Origin: Topomyia yanbarensis
Taxonomy: Eukaryota > Arthropoda > Insecta > Diptera > Culicidae
Length of the DNA stretch: 64,000 nucleotides
Assembly: GCF_030247195.1 (NCBI RefSeq)
Contig: NC_080670.1
Coordinates: forward strand, 160,034,580-160,098,579
Direction: 5' to 3'
This document shows, in pieces, positions 21,804 to 34,720 of this stretch. How positions within the stretch are numbered: the first letter of the stretch is position 1; each line of letters starts with the position of its first letter. The notes under the pieces are model-generated. The model did not search any database, was not told the origin of the DNA, and saw only the letters and a list, made by a program, of their open reading frames with translations. Position numbers and translations under genes: made by a program.

Positions 21804-22384
21804 TTAATACCCGAAGTGAAGGCCCGCCATGTCCACATGACACACAATACTAACTTTATTAGTCCTGATGAAAACCAAATTTTCGATTTGAACACGATTT
21901 GCGTCCAGGCACAACCATGCGGACACACCAACGACTGCAGTGGCAATGACTGCCGCGTAATTATCGACCAGTAGAGGTACTTTCAGCATCAATGAACATC
22001 TCACAAACGGCCGCCCGGTCGGCTCTTCGCCTTCGATGCGGGATAGTAGCTCGGCATATCTGTAATTTCCATAATTGAGCCGATTCGTGATATCGCGACC
22101 GTTCGCATAAAGTTGACTATTTCTCCAATAGCTTTCCGATACATTCTGCTGCTGCTGAGGAGCAGGGGGAGGACTCTAGCGAGACTTTCACGGGACAACG
22201 ACTGCTGTTTACCCAGGCTCGGGTGGGAGAGTGCCATTGCTATAGCGACTGCCATGGTAAACATGCCAACGTCCGCTCTTTTGTTGCGGACTCCGGCTTG
22301 CCAATTAGTAAGATTTGCGACCATAATAACTTGATTATCAGTCACTTCGGAAAACAGCACTGCTTGCGGAAATGTACGGTTCCA
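21804..22384 (-). pseudogene. Unidentified hydrophobic coding fragment, possibly viral or transposon polyprotein
   Basis: A minus-strand frame is open from 22384 to 22001 and continues after a +1 shift (at TTG|TGAGA) to 21804, about 185 codons in all. The piece has membrane-like segments (FTMAVAIAMALSHP, ARVLPLLLSS, AAVIATAVVGVSAWLCL) separated by basic stretches (NKRAD, SKAKSRPGGR). It is visibly richer in GC than the flanks. I do not recognise the protein. The alternation of membrane segments and basic junctions recalls a small piece of a positive-strand RNA virus polyprotein (an endogenous viral element), but a host exon or unknown transposon protein is not excluded. No flanking LINE ends were seen. 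Confidence 0.3.
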
Positions 22385-23180
22385 TCACTGTTCAGGAAGT
22401 CAAAACAGTTCTATAGGCATTTTTGTTAACAATAAATTATCATGTACATTCTTGTATATAATATAAAAGAAAGTTTCTAGCAAATATCATAGCAAGTTTG
22501 AGAACGGTTGTTCTAATGACAAGGCAAGTATTTGCAAAATAAAGCTTAGAAACCATTAGGTTTCGTTTGGTACTGTGGTATTAAAATGTAACGATATTAA
22601 AATTAGGAAATCACTGTGCGTTGTTTCAACGTTTATAGCTTTGTTGTGTTGATAAATTTTAAACGTTTTTTTTATCAATCAAAGCGAAAATTTTCAAACG
22701 AATAGTTATTAACAATCACTTACTATACATAATCTTGCGTATTTATTGACTTTAATTTTAACACGGACACACAATTTTAAATAGCTATTACTACAATTGG
22801 ATTTCAGTGTTTCGAATTGATTTCGTCAGTAACTGGCTTCAACTTGGTGCTATCACGAAATTGGCGCCAGCTAGTCACAATATCCAAACAGATGTGAATG
22901 CCTAAAGCAACAGGCTGGTCCCGATCATGATACCTTAACCCGAGAAAAATAGGTACACTTTTGCTTCTCAAGCCGTAAAACAAGAGTTAGTTTTTGTTTT
23001 CTCCTCCGCAAACCAAAGTTTCTGCGCTTGCTTCCTGAGATATCACTCGGAATCAGTTTGGTATTTTTATAAGTTATGTGAGCTGTTTGGATTTAGTGAC
23101 TAACTGGTGCCAAGTTGGTGTCAGTTATTGACGAGGTGAATCTTCGGTAATTACCGCATAGACGTATTTTAACTTAATTG
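22385..23180. other. Intron stretch without recognised features
   Basis: AT-rich. I see no coding or repeat signal apart from 'aactggcttcaacttggtgc' and 'aactggtgccaagttggtgt' (near 22831 and 23101), which look like a loose duplicate. Confidence 0.35.
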
Positions 23181-24660
23181 TTTCTCATTAATGACTTATA
23201 TTTATGCTTGGACACGTTTAAATCGAACACATTTCGTTAAATTTGCGGCAACGTCTTTCGTTTGGGTTATTTTCACCATACACATACCACATCGCTGAAT
23301 GGGGATCCATAACATAGTGGGGCTACGAAGAGCAAGGGGAGGCATAGACAAACAATTTTTTTTTCGTTGGAGACGAACCACTGCGACCAGTATTTAGATC
23401 TATTGTGGTAAAGACAAACAAATACTAGACAGAAGAAATGGGCTGTCGGCATTGCCCAACAGCAATACGAATGGGAGGTGGAGATAGCGTAGTTGGTAAA
23501 TTGATTACGCAGCTCACCTGGGTTCAATTCCCATCCCCGCACATAGGGTTAGAGATTTTTCTAAAGAGATTTCACTAACCCGACAAAGAGGCGAATGACC
23601 CTACGGTTAAAACCTCTATAATTAAAATAAAAAAGCAAGTCGAATAATAAAATTCTCTGCAGAAAGATGCGCCGGGGCTCCAAAGTCTGAAAATCAAGCA
23701 ACATATATCTATCTATGTATGGCGGTAATCTGACGGCATCTTTGTACACCTCTACCTACACTTGTACCGCGTACTTCGAAACACTTATAACCAGGGCACT
23801 GTAAAGAGACATTAGTGCGTAGAAATCGTCGAAGTCAGCAGAGTTCCGTTTTAGAAAGCTACTCACAGCTCACGATTAGAATCAACTCGTTCTATAACTC
23901 GTCCTTGTAGGCGATATTCATAGCGGCAGTTTGTCCGAAACTTATAACATTGCATTTTTTACGTTAACTTCCATGCCGATGTCTTCTTGAAGCCCCATAG
24001 AGTCGAGTACCCTAACTATGGTACGGAAAACTTTAAGACCATCAGTGAATATTAATTTCCCAGACATCAGTGAACATCAAAGACCCTGAATACGACTGCA
24101 GAGATCATTAATGAATAAGATAAAAATGAGAGGGCTTGGATGACTTCCTTGCGGGGCACCGCTGGGTATAGCAACCAAGCTAGACCGCACATTATTTATC
24201 CCAACCAATGCGGAACGATCAGAGAGATAGGACTGCGACAAATTAGTCAGCCAAGCTGGAAATCCTATCCACTGTAGTTTCCGGATTGGGATATTGTGAA
24301 GCCTTTGAAAAGTCGATATAAATTGAATCCACTTGGTTTGCTATTCTCGATGACAGGAAACAACAAATAAGTATGAGTCATTAGGATAGATGTGATAGAT
24401 CGTTTCGTGATACATTCATGCTAATATTCCGAGATGTGGAAAGCAGCTGCATACATAACATTGTAGACTAGCTTTTCGAGGACTTTAGAAAGACAGTTTA
24501 GTAGAGAGATACCTCTATAGTTCTCGACGTTGTGAATGTTTCCAACTTTATGAATAGGAATGATGGTTGCTTCTTTCCATGCGTTAGGAAATATTCCTTC
24601 AGTTAGCGAACGATTGAAAATGAAGCACACTGGAATTCCATAGACATCGCTGTGGGAAAG
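23181..24660 (-). mobile_element. CR1-like RT element, copy A (5'-truncated, decayed)
   Basis: On the minus strand, IPIHKVGNIHNVENYRGISL and LNCLSKVLEKLVYNVMYAAA near 24470-24560 match copies B and C almost word for word. Downstream come RT remnants with stops, then LPPYIDRYMLLDFQTLEPRR near 23670-23730 and a 3' end 'tatgcttggacacg' near 23200. It is interrupted by a SINE at 23475-23635. 5' truncation at about 24660 is typical of LINEs. Confidence 0.75.
23475..23635 (+). mobile_element. tRNA-derived SINE inserted in copy A
   Basis: Contains 'gatagcgtagttggtaaatt', B box 'gggttcaattcccatcc', 'gaatgaccctacggttaaaa' and an A-rich tail. The flanks 'agcaatacgaat' and 'agcaagtcgaat' look like a 12-bp target duplication with small changes. 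The uninterrupted copy B has a single 'cagcaagtcgaa' at the same place. Confidence 0.8.
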
Positions 24661-24709
24661 CTACAAGTTCTTGTATTAAAACATGGTTTCGTTAATCTAC
24701 GTTGTACCG

Positions 24710-25400
24710 GATTGACAGGTGGTTACTATGCGTGTAGTTTTCGCTAACCATCTAGTTCATGTTTGCTACCAGCGACAGACTACAAAAGGTAACGACGATG
24801 GATTTTTGCCTTCCTCACGAATAGTACTACTGATACCTTCATTGTGTAGCATCCTGCTTTGCTATAGCTTCCAGCAACCAATGCCCTCTTGTGTTGGTAC
24901 GTCTGCTTCTCCACTTCACTGCCCAAGTATTGAAATCTCTACCGATGACTACTGGTCGTTGTCTGGTGTCTGGTGACTTTAGGGACAGACTTTAATGGAC
25001 ACTCTGACAACCGAACCTCCATTCGGCCTGATTCCAACTGCGGGTTGCTATTGGTGCTGGTTTAATTACTGTCTAGTGGGATGAAGCTCACACGGTTGTT
25101 TCCTCGCCTAGCGACTTTTTGGTGAGCGTTTTGAAGGCTAAGTCTTGACCGTGAGTCTTTCTTCATTACGCAATAATTGAGTTTTTCTTACGTCACCTCC
25201 ATCAATTCTAGTTCTCCAACGCCAACTTGTACGCTAGGCATATGAAGCCTCCCGTCATGCTTTCCCTCCTTTGTGCAGAGCATGCACTTCAGTTGCTTTG
25301 TGCAGTCTCTGGCAATGGGGGGAAGGTACATCCTCGCAAAGATCAGATCTGTCCGGTTCTTTGCAGTTGCTCGGCTGGACACCGAAACCCATTCATTTAA
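24710..25400 (-). pseudogene. R1/LOA-type fragment: ORF1 knuckle and start of ORF2 endonuclease
   Basis: Minus strand. Near 25290 the ORF1-like segment KQLKCMLCTKEGKHDGRLHM resembles a last zinc knuckle. Near 24880-24980 the endonuclease reads RPVVIGRDFNTWAVKWRSRR and then TNTRGHWLLEAIAKQD, matching 'GDFNAWAVEWGS...RG..L.EA.AKLD' of the R1 element at 10081. Stops and shifts occur. Sequence at 25080-25150 recurs at 28340-28385, so this family has several antisense copies here. Confidence 0.6.
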
Positions 25401-25904
25401 AGCTTCTTTCCATTGGTTTGGTGACTTTAGGGACAGACTTTAAAAAACACACTGACCACCACCTTTATTCGGCCTGTCTACGATCGTTGAGAGTTGAATC
25501 AACCCACAGTGGCACGACGAGTGACAAAGCCCCAAAAACAATGTCTTGTAATTCTTTTGTAAATATTTATTTTATTTTTCTCTCAGTTTGAATAAAGGTC
25601 TAATTTTACTAAAATCCGATGAAAAATGAATTTTTAACATGTCGTTGAAGCAAGTGATATTGAGGATTTCTGTTCAATTCAATTCATTAGAATTTTTAGT
25701 ACCTTAGAGTTTCAAATTACGATGTCTCAAGAACTACACAGCCGATTGGAGCAATTTTAAGTTCATTGGAAAGAAGAACTTATCTGACTCAAAATTTAGT
25801 GTAGTTTCAAGATATATAGGACTCATCTTGCGCATTTTTTGCGCCGAAGTTTTATTTTATTTCTTATCTTCGGTATACACCGTACAGACACATTTTAAAA
25901 CTAT
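25401..25904. other. Intron stretch without recognised features
   Basis: A duplicate of 'gtgactttagggacagactt' (24974 and 25421) links it to the neighbouring fragment. Nothing else stands out. Confidence 0.35.
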
Positions 25905-27870
25905 ATATTTCTTATTAATAACTGATATCTATGCTTGGAAACGTTAAAATCATACACTGAGGAAGCTTCGTTAAATCTGCGGCAACATCTTTCCAGCGGA
26001 TTATTTTGTCCATATGAAGTACGGTGTCTAGGGATCCACAACAGAGTGGGGTTACGAAGAATACGAGGAGGCGCATACAAATTAACGCCCGAGAGAAGAT
26101 CGGGACTGTCGATATTACCTGACAGCAAGTCGAAAACAAAAACTCTTTGCAGGAAGATACGGCGAGTCGCCAGAGTCTGCAGACCGAGTAGCATACATCT
26201 ATCGCCCTAAGGAGGCAACACAACTGGATCATTCCATGGAAGTTTCCTGAGGGCGAATCGCACAAAACATCTTTGTATACATTTCCGTCGGTCAATTTGA
26301 ACGGCATGGTATGGTGCCCACACTTGCACAGCATACTCCAGAACACTTCTGATCAGGGCACAGTAAAGTGCTTTTAGTGCGTAGAAATCATCGAAGTCCG
26401 CCGTGTTCCGCTTTAAGAAGCCCAGCATTCCGAAAGCCTTAGCAGTTGTCGCGGTGATATGGTCGGAAAAGCTCAACTTCCTATCGAAGAGCATTCCCAA
26501 GTCTCGGGTCGAGTCGACGCTTTCAATTGTTCTTCCTTTTAGGCTGTATTCATAACGTCCTGGAGTAAGCAAGCGTCCGAAACTAATTATTTTGCATTTA
26601 CTAACGTTGACTTCCATTCCGTTAAGCGTGCACCATTCTTGAATAGTACAGATATCTTCTTGAAGCACTACGGCGTCAAGTGCAGAAGCGATGGTTCGGA
26701 AGATTTTGAGATCGTCCGCGTACAGCAATTTCCCAGACTTGCTCCGACTACAGATATCGTTAATAAACAGAATATAAATAAGCGGGCCCAGATGACTGAC
26801 TTGCGGGACACCTGTGGGTGTTCTGAATGTGCTTGAGCGCGTGTTTTTTATACTCACGAATTCCGAGGGATCGGAAAGGTACGACTGCAACCAGTTAGTC
26901 AGCCAGGTGGGAAATCTCAAACGCTTAATTTCAAGATTGCGATGTTGTGCGGTACTTTGTCGAGAGCTTTTGAGAAATCGACGTAAATTGCGTCCACCTG
27001 ATGACGCTTCTCGATGGCGGGAAGCAACTTAGAAGTGTAAGCCATCAGGTTAGAAGTTGTTGATCGTTTTGTGACAAACCCGTGTTGATACTTCGAGATA
27101 ATGTGGGATGCAGCTGCATACGTGACGTTGTAGACCAGCTTTTCGAGAACTTTGGAGAGACAGTTTAATAATGAGATACCTCTGTAATTGTCGACGTTGT
27201 GAATATTTCCAGCCTTATGGATAGGAACGATAGTAGCTTCTTTCCAGGCGATAGGAAAAATGCCTTCAGCGAGAGACCGATTGAAAATGATGCACACTAG
27301 AAGATACAGCACGTGGGCGTAGCTTTTTATAAATTGGGGCGAGAGATGATCGGGGCCAGGCCCTTTCGACGAATCAACAGCAGTCAGAGCCTTCAAGACG
27401 TCAACTCGACTGACAGTGGGACGGGGGAGATTTATGTTGTACGATGGTAATGTTTCCAAACATTCTTTCGAAGGGACGGTATAGTCGCTTCTAAACACTC
27501 CGCGAAAGAAATCAGCAAACAAATTTACGGTATCAGCTGGAGATTGCGCGCTTGCGTTTCCAAGGAAAACGTCAGTGGGAGTACTACCAGATCGTTTTCT
27601 GCTGTTAACGAATTTCCAAAATGTTGCTGGGTGATCACGAAGGCTATTTTGCACATGATTCAAATACTCACGAAAAGCGGAATTCCGGGCCGTTTCATAT
27701 TGTAGTTCTATCCGTCGAAGAGTAACTTTGTTTTCGTCTGTTTTATGGCGGAAATAACGCTTGCGTTGTTTTCGCAGGGCATTACGCAAACGGCAAATCT
27801 CAGCGTTCCACCAGGGAAATTTGAAATCCGTTGGTATATCTATGTTTTTGAAAATACCCATATGGAGCCG
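25905..27870 (-). pseudogene. CR1-like RT element, copy B (5'-truncated)
   Basis: Minus strand. Two long open pieces (27861-26917 and 26920-26207) joined by one frameshift encode the end of the endonuclease-RT linker (WWNAEICRLRNALRKQRKRY) and most of the RT: AWKEATIVPIHKAGNIHNVD, YGISLLNC-type box, YVDFSKALDKVPHN, TGVPQ.SHLGPLIYILFIND, and YADD (LLYADDLKIF) near 26710-26735. A third piece to about 25930 carries the C-terminal region ending FNVSKHRYQLL. There is no RNase H. The structure and ORF1 of the related copy C suggest the CR1/L2 side of the Jockey superfamily; the clade needs a tree. Confidence 0.85.
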
Positions 27871-28334
27871 CCCTGTAGCTCATAAATCTCCTTACAAATT
27901 ATTTGCCTAAACTACATCATATTACTGAAAAATTAGTGATTTTTACTAGTTTTGTCAACCATTTCTGCTATCCGATGAGATTGGCTGCTATGATTAATGT
28001 TTATATTAACCCTTTAACGACCAGAGCATTCCAATGGGTTTATATAAAAGTAGTCGAAAAAACTAAATATGGAATATCAAAACTGATAGTAGAAATGGAT
28101 TCAGCGACCCAAAATTAGTTAAACCCCAAGTTTTAGCCACATAGACCAATTTTTATAATTTTGTCACAACTTTGTATGGACAGTTGCCACAGTGCGACGC
28201 TGTATGCGGACAACCGTATGCATTCCTCATCAGGATTGCTGTTGGTGCATCTTCTAGATGGCATTCTTCCTTCAGCGAACTTCACATCTTCTTTCGTGAT
28301 CTGGCCCAGGTTCCTGTTTCTAATCACTGTCCAG
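27871..28334. other. Intron stretch without recognised features
   Basis: AT-rich to 28130. The right part (28200-28334) already resembles the R1/LOA fragment that follows. Confidence 0.35.
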
Positions 28335-29490
28335 TAGGATGCAGCTTCCTCGTCTAGCGACTTTTTGATGAGCGTTTTGAAGGCTAAGTCTTGAGTATTT
28401 CTTCAGTACGTCTCTCTGAGAGCGGCGGGTTTTCATCACATTCTCCCACAGCTGCTTCAACTTCAGATGGATTCTTACTTTTCGTCATTTCTTTCTTCAG
28501 CTCGACTATTAAAGCTGCCCCCTTATTTTTTCCGACGAGGGTTGGGAATCTCTTTTCTTTCTTTCTGCAACTTCGGTTCGCCTTCTGTTTAACGATCTTG
28601 CGCCAATCGCTTGCTTCTTTACGATTGTCTTCTTCGGTTTTTTTCTTCTCTTCCGCCTTTGCTTTTTTCCTTTTCTCCATCCGTTGGTTTCGAGTAATCT
28701 TCGGCGTCGCTTGTTTTGCTTCCGACACTGTTTTCACCTTGGCGTACTTGGCACGAGTCCTCAACGTAATCTACTCTCGCTCGACATTATTCATGACGGA
28801 CTTGAAGCTCCTCACTAGATGCTTGATCCTAGTGTGAACGTTGTTCTTGTCCTTTATGAACTCGTAGATCTGTCCTATTTTCTTCTTGAGCTCCGGTTTG
28901 CTGGTGCCACGACGACCCGCGACTGGTGGATTCTCGTCGCGATCTACTCATTCCTCGGCGGTGAATTTAGCTTATGCCGATGGAGAGTTCCCTGACGAAA
29001 GAAGTTCTCCAGATACCGATTCTTTTTTTTATTTTAACTATATTTCTCTCCGGCCAACCGGTAGGGTGTAGTGCTCGGTTCGGCGATTTCGGGTGAAGCG
29101 TGGCGTCAGGTTCGCTGGCGCCCCGACGACCCATACCAGGTGCTAAGTCGCAGTCTACTCGACTAGTCCCCAGCGGAGGATCTAGCTCACTCTGGCGGTG
29201 ATTGCTCTCCTGAAACCGTTGCTCGCTGTTCATCACGCCATTTCCGTTGCAAGGCTACCATGATCTACGTTACCATTCTATTGACCGCGATCTAAGTGTT
29301 TCATCACTTGTCACTCTGTAGCTGTAGATTGTAACACTCAATATCTTCTGCCAGGGTAATGCAAATGGGATTATCCCCGCGATAGTGCATACTGCGTCCG
29401 ACGGTATTGTTCTGTACTCGATCGCGACTCGTACGGCCATCAATCGGAAGCTGCTATTGAATTTGTACATAGTTACATTGGGTTGAAAAG
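28335..29490 (-). pseudogene. R1/LOA-type fragments, ORF1 and RT thumb pieces
   Basis: Minus strand. At 29490-29300, [19 protein letters not shown] and [15 protein letters not shown] match the thumb region of the R1 ORF2 (12090-12210) and of the 35070-35565 remnant. At 28764-28384, a 126-codon charged ORF (KNKGAALIVELKKEMTKSKN) resembles ORF1 of R1/LOA elements. The thumb precedes the ORF1-like piece on the minus strand, so two truncated copies probably lie head to tail. Confidence 0.55.
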
Positions 29491-29509
29491 TTTGATCAAA
29501 CAGCAAATT

Positions 29510-30408
<899 letters not shown>

Positions 30409-31465
30409 TTAAGGGACCATCCATAAATGACGTAGCATTTTTTGAGTAATTTTTAACGCCTCCCTCCCCCATCGTAGCATTTCGTCACAAACCTCTAAAT
30501 ACCCCCCCCCCCCTCCTGGTAATTACGTACCTTGACGGTAACTCTCCCTCCCCCTGCCCCCTTAAAAAAGAATAAAATACGATGTTAGTTATTCCCCATT
30601 AAAAAAGGTACGTAGCCTGACATGGATTGCAATCTTCGTGTCTATATTTTCGTTTTCCGGGCCGCTATCTCCACTCGTTGTACATAGTCACGACATGTGA
30701 TCACATGATTTTATATGTGGCAGTGCAAGGGATAACACTATACTTCATGGGCAGTAGTGTTCAGAGTTGGATCGGCGTAAAATCGGGAATGATCCATCCG
30801 AACCTTGTACCACTGAATAGTGGTTACGAGTTTTGAAAGTACCCGGACGCCTGCCAATGTTTTAACGGGTCGAAGGCAGTTGCACCATTAAGTACGATTC
30901 AGACGATACATCAGCTTCCGTCAACGTCAACGGAACGTCACCGTTCCGTCAGGATAAGTTACATGCAGTTAAATGGAGGCATTCACACACAACATCAACG
31001 GCACGGAACGTTTTGACGTACGGCATGTGTGAACGGGTACAAGAGAAAAGTATTAAACTTATCCTGACGGAACGGTGACGTTCCGTTGACGTTGACGGAA
31101 GCTGATGTATCGTCTGAATCGCGCTTTAACCTACTCGTCATTTCAAGAATGTGTCACCTTCTATTGAAGGAGCAGAATAGCACAACGGTCAGCCACGTAA
31201 CGTAGTATCGAGTCCGTTTTTCCCGTCCATTATCAGTGTACCGTAATTAGGATTTTATAGGTATCGATTGTGATGTGCCGAGTGGCCTTCTGTTGTTGTG
31301 GAGAACCACGAGGATTTTTATTTATTAAAGAACAGCGCAAATCTTCAAAACGACCCTGAAGTCAGGGAACCCCCTACCTCCACCCCCGTCGTCACACATC
31401 ATCACAAAATGCAAAACTCCCCCCTCCCCCATATAATGCTACGTCATTTATGGATGATCCCTTAA
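30409..31465. mobile_element. TTAA-flanked MITE (piggyBac-like), 1,057 bp
   Basis: Both ends carry TTAAGGGACCATCCATAAAT or its inverse, extended by GACGTAGCATT. The arms match over 31 bp with one mismatch (GGGACC versus GGGATC). Subterminal C-rich runs follow on both sides. TTAA at both edges is the piggyBac signature. There is no transposase. A second TTAA element lies inside at 30888-31129. Confidence 0.8.
30888..31129. mobile_element. Nested TTAA MITE with perfect 65-bp inverted arms
   Basis: Arms 30896-30960 and 31056-31120 are identical in inverse over 65 bp, beginning GATTCAGACGATACATCAGC. TTAA flanks both sides (30888-30891, 31126-31129). Within each arm 'cggaacg' and 'cgttccg' make a smaller palindrome. 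The loop is 95 bp. Perfect identity implies a young insertion or arm homogenisation. Confidence 0.85.
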
Positions 31466-31808
31466 TTAAAGTCAAATAGGTTCTTTGGTGATGACTGAAC
31501 CAATTTTCACGAACCGAGTCTCAAATGGTAGTTGTGAGATGCGGTTGGGTGTTGCTAAAATTTCTATTGTTCAGGTTCCATCACAAAAACAATTCGGTCG
31601 ATAAGCTGTTTTCGATTTGTTTTCCTCTACCTATGGAAGATGGAGGAAAACAATTTGTAAATCTCTAAATACAGTTTGGAAAGTCTAAATTGTGCCTTGA
31701 CGAATCGCTTTGGGTGTATATGTGAATTCAAAAGTCGATTCCGGCTCACAGCCTGCAGCCAGCCAGCAGAAACAGAAAATAAGTGCAAGTTCGAGTTCGA
31801 GTACTTAC

Positions 31809-32099
31809 CAGATCGGCAATATTCGCCACCTGGATGGCATCGTGCACCACCTCGGCTCGGGTGCTGCCGTTGCGTTTCTGGAACATCGCCTTATCGATGA
31901 TGAGCGCCGTTTCGATGTACTTGGTGGTTTCGCGCACATCCCGCCGGTACCGGCCGGCTCCGTTTGCATCCTGCGATGCCACCAGACCTTGGTGGTGGCC
32001 CTGCCGGCGGATCGAACGCGTCCGCCACTCCAGGTTGCCGGAATTAGCACAGCCCTTGTTTGATTTTGTACGTGCCTCGAAGATAACATGTGGATGTTT
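31809..32099 (-). CDS. ADAM exon: prodomain end, furin site, start of metalloprotease
   Basis: Acceptor AG at 32101-32100 after a pyrimidine tract, donor GTAAGT at 31808-31803; 291 nt (97 codons), phase 0 both sides. The product begins KHPHVIFEARTKSNKGCANS, where the cysteine is a candidate cysteine switch. It runs through GRYRRDV, a furin-type R-x-R-R site, into TKYIETALIIDKAMFQKRNG. This is the first strand of a reprolysin domain (K.IE..L..D..M). The helix EVVHDAIQVANIADL joins directly to YFRTLN of the next exon. This exon fixes the gene's strand and the great length of the following intron. Confidence 0.9.
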
Positions 32100-33790
32100 C
32101 TGTCGGGAGGATGGAAAATAGAGATAGAGAAATGTATACCTGATGTGATATGGGCCAATAAGTTACGGTAAATGATTTCTTGTGCGCAACAACACAGGTT
32201 GGTCAATTCGTTCAAATAGCAATCCGTCGTATTCAATTTTCTGTTGAATTATAAATGTAGTAGTGGTAAAGCAAAAAAAATGCCTCTTTAGGGACGTCAA
32301 GTCTGACAAATTCTCCAAAACCCCACAAATTGATGGCGCAATAAATTTAAACACCCCCACCTTGACAGAGATTCACCAATGTAAACCAATTCGGCATTCA
32401 TAGCTTTCTTTTTGCCTCCTAACCTTCCTATCTGATATCACAGCAAGTGCTACCGCTGCTGCCAGGACTAAAGCAGCCTAAGTAAGCCACTCGTCCAGGC
32501 CCCATTATTACCCTATAAATTACCGCTCTCGGATGTGAAAATGGTTACTTAAATTGCTTTCTCCCAGTTCGAAAGTGCGGTCATCCAACCCATCTGGGCT
32601 AGTTGATGATGCTTTCGAGCCTTTATTTTTATCTTCCCTACTGTCCGGGTTTCGGTTATAGGTAGAAAATTTACAACGGATGACCACAGCTTCTCCGGTG
32701 TCCCCGGCGTCTCTTGTCTGCAAGATAATCTCATTATATTTGGAAAATTTGCGATTTACATTCCTGGCTGTTGTCCTCTTTCTGGTCCATCGAACAGCGC
32801 TGTGGTCATCAATGCTTTAATTTTCATTTGGTGACTGACACTTTTCCGAAACGACGTAAATTGTATGTACGGTATATAGTCTTCGGTGGATTCTGGATGA
32901 TGACAATCAATTGATTGGATCCCGTTTTGCTGAGCTCTGATGTAAATTGAAATTAAAATTAAATTTCAGTTGGGTTGAGTGCCCACCCCATCGGTCTTCG
33001 GTTGTCGTATCTTGCTCGTTCGACTCGGATGTGAGCAAAGCGATATCGAGGGATGACTATAGAGAAGCTCGAGAATATGTATACACATCTAGTATAGTCC
33101 AAGTGCTCAAAAGGAAAGCTTTCTCCGTCGTAAAATGCTTAATTACATTTGGCGCGTTATCTCAGTACCTACCCTACCCCATGGCAATAGACAGTCTGCC
33201 CCGGTTCCTATTTACTCGTTTGTTGGCTGGAAGGAAAGGAGAATCATCATCGTAATTTGCTACTTTATCACGATCTGGGTCCTTCGGGTGTCGATTTGGC
33301 TAAGTGAGAATATACTTTGTTTTTGGCTTTGGAGCTTTGATGTTTCAACTGGATCGATTTTACTACCGGCTCAGTGGCAATGGTTAATTCTGTCAGTGCT
33401 TTCAACATGAATACACAGAAGAATAAAACACGCAGAATAGGTTCTTTTAATTTTAATTTGGGCACTTTTGAGCTATGTGTTTCTTTTGCACTTATTAATG
33501 TAGTCAAAAACAAAAAGAGAGATTCGACTCAGCCGAGCTAAAATTTGAGGAAACTAAACTCAAGGGTGAGTATTCGGAATGCAACGAGGAAGAGAATACT
33601 ATTTGAATCAGATTATTAGCCAATTGAAGCTAAAATAAAGTTTTAATGAAACTACCCGCTGTTCAACAGTTCCAAAAAGGTGTCCCATTTCAAAGTGCAT
33701 CAAGAAAAAATACTGTGGAAAATAACCCTTTGGGTATTTTATCTTGAAAATTTGGGTAGATGTAGTTTAGATTGTATTGTTTACACTGTA
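32100..33790. other. Upstream intron stretch, no exon recognised
   Basis: No ADAM prodomain-like sequence or repeat family seen. Open frames at 32947-33410 lack motifs. Confidence 0.4.
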
Positions 33791-33835
33791 TTTTATCGTT
33801 GTCAGTTTTACGAAAATTGAAACAAATGGCGTCGA

Positions 33836-34720
33836 CCGAAAGCAACGTCGTGAATTGATTTTACGCATGCGCCTGGAAAATCCTCAACTCTCTCATCGGG
33901 ACATCGGAAATACTTCGGAATTGTGCAGTCAACGGTGAGTCGTGCGATTAAACCTTACTCCCAAACTCCGAGCATCGAACGGAAGAAGAAATGGGGTCAA
34001 AATGAATGTGTCTATTAGTGATTAGGATCAGAAGCGTGTAGTGAAAGTTTTTAAGCGGAATCCCAATACTTCGGTCAAGGATGCGGCCAAAAAGTTGAAT
34101 CTGTCCAAGTCTTTCGTTCTGAGAGCTAAGGACCGGAAGGGACTGCAAACGTTCAAAGTGCAGAAGGCTCCAAATCGTGACGAACGGCAAAATACGGTGA
34201 GAAAGTCACGGGCCCGGAAACAGTACACCCAGATGCTGACGAAGCCTCATTATCTCATCATGGATGCTGAGACTTACGGCAAGGCGGACTTTCGGCAGTT
34301 GCCTGGGTTACTGTTCTCCACCGCCTAGCACAAGTTTGATGTTCCGGAGGAAGTGAAGAAGCAGAAACTTTCAAAGTTTACCAATAATTACATGAACTGC
34401 AAACGGGAAGATCTACTTCAAGGAGTGTCTACAGAAACTACTGCATTCTCTGTATTAAAGCAATACGAAGACCCTACGATCGGATCTAGCTTCGTCTCAC
34501 TATTCATATGTTGTCATGGAGTGGAACGAAGCCAACGGGGCCCTTCGAAAAATACTGGGCAATTATGAAACAGGCACTACGAAAGCAAGCAAATTTGAGG
34601 AAGACATGAAGAAAAAGGTTTCCGTACAGAACAAGCTGCAACCAGAGGTTGTACAGAACCTAAGGAGTGGAGTTAAGCGTAAGGTGCGATCGTTGATTTT
34701 GGACATCTTTCAATTTGCAC
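33836..34720 (+). pseudogene. Broken mariner/Tc1-type (mosquito DD37-like) transposase
   Basis: ATG at 33836 (MASTESNVV) is followed by a shift to the HTH region (RRELILRMRLENPQLSHRDI) and by SVKDAAKKLNLSKSFVLRAK near 34070-34135. The catalytic domain begins LIMDAETYGKADFRQLPG (first Asp near 34262). The second Asp is in DLASSHYSYVVMEWNEANG (near 34480). From EANG the sequence jumps to KYWAIMKQALRK, omitting the segment that should hold the third acidic residue. The end is LQPEVVQNLRSGVKRKVRS. It has several frameshifts and is dead. The overall pattern fits mosquito ITmD37-type elements. Terminal repeats were not convincingly found. Confidence 0.8.

Noticed and set aside
28391..28837. 148-codon plus-strand Ser/Phe-rich ORF
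   Set aside because: It is the antisense of a charged Lys/Glu-rich LINE ORF1 remnant, which explains its composition.
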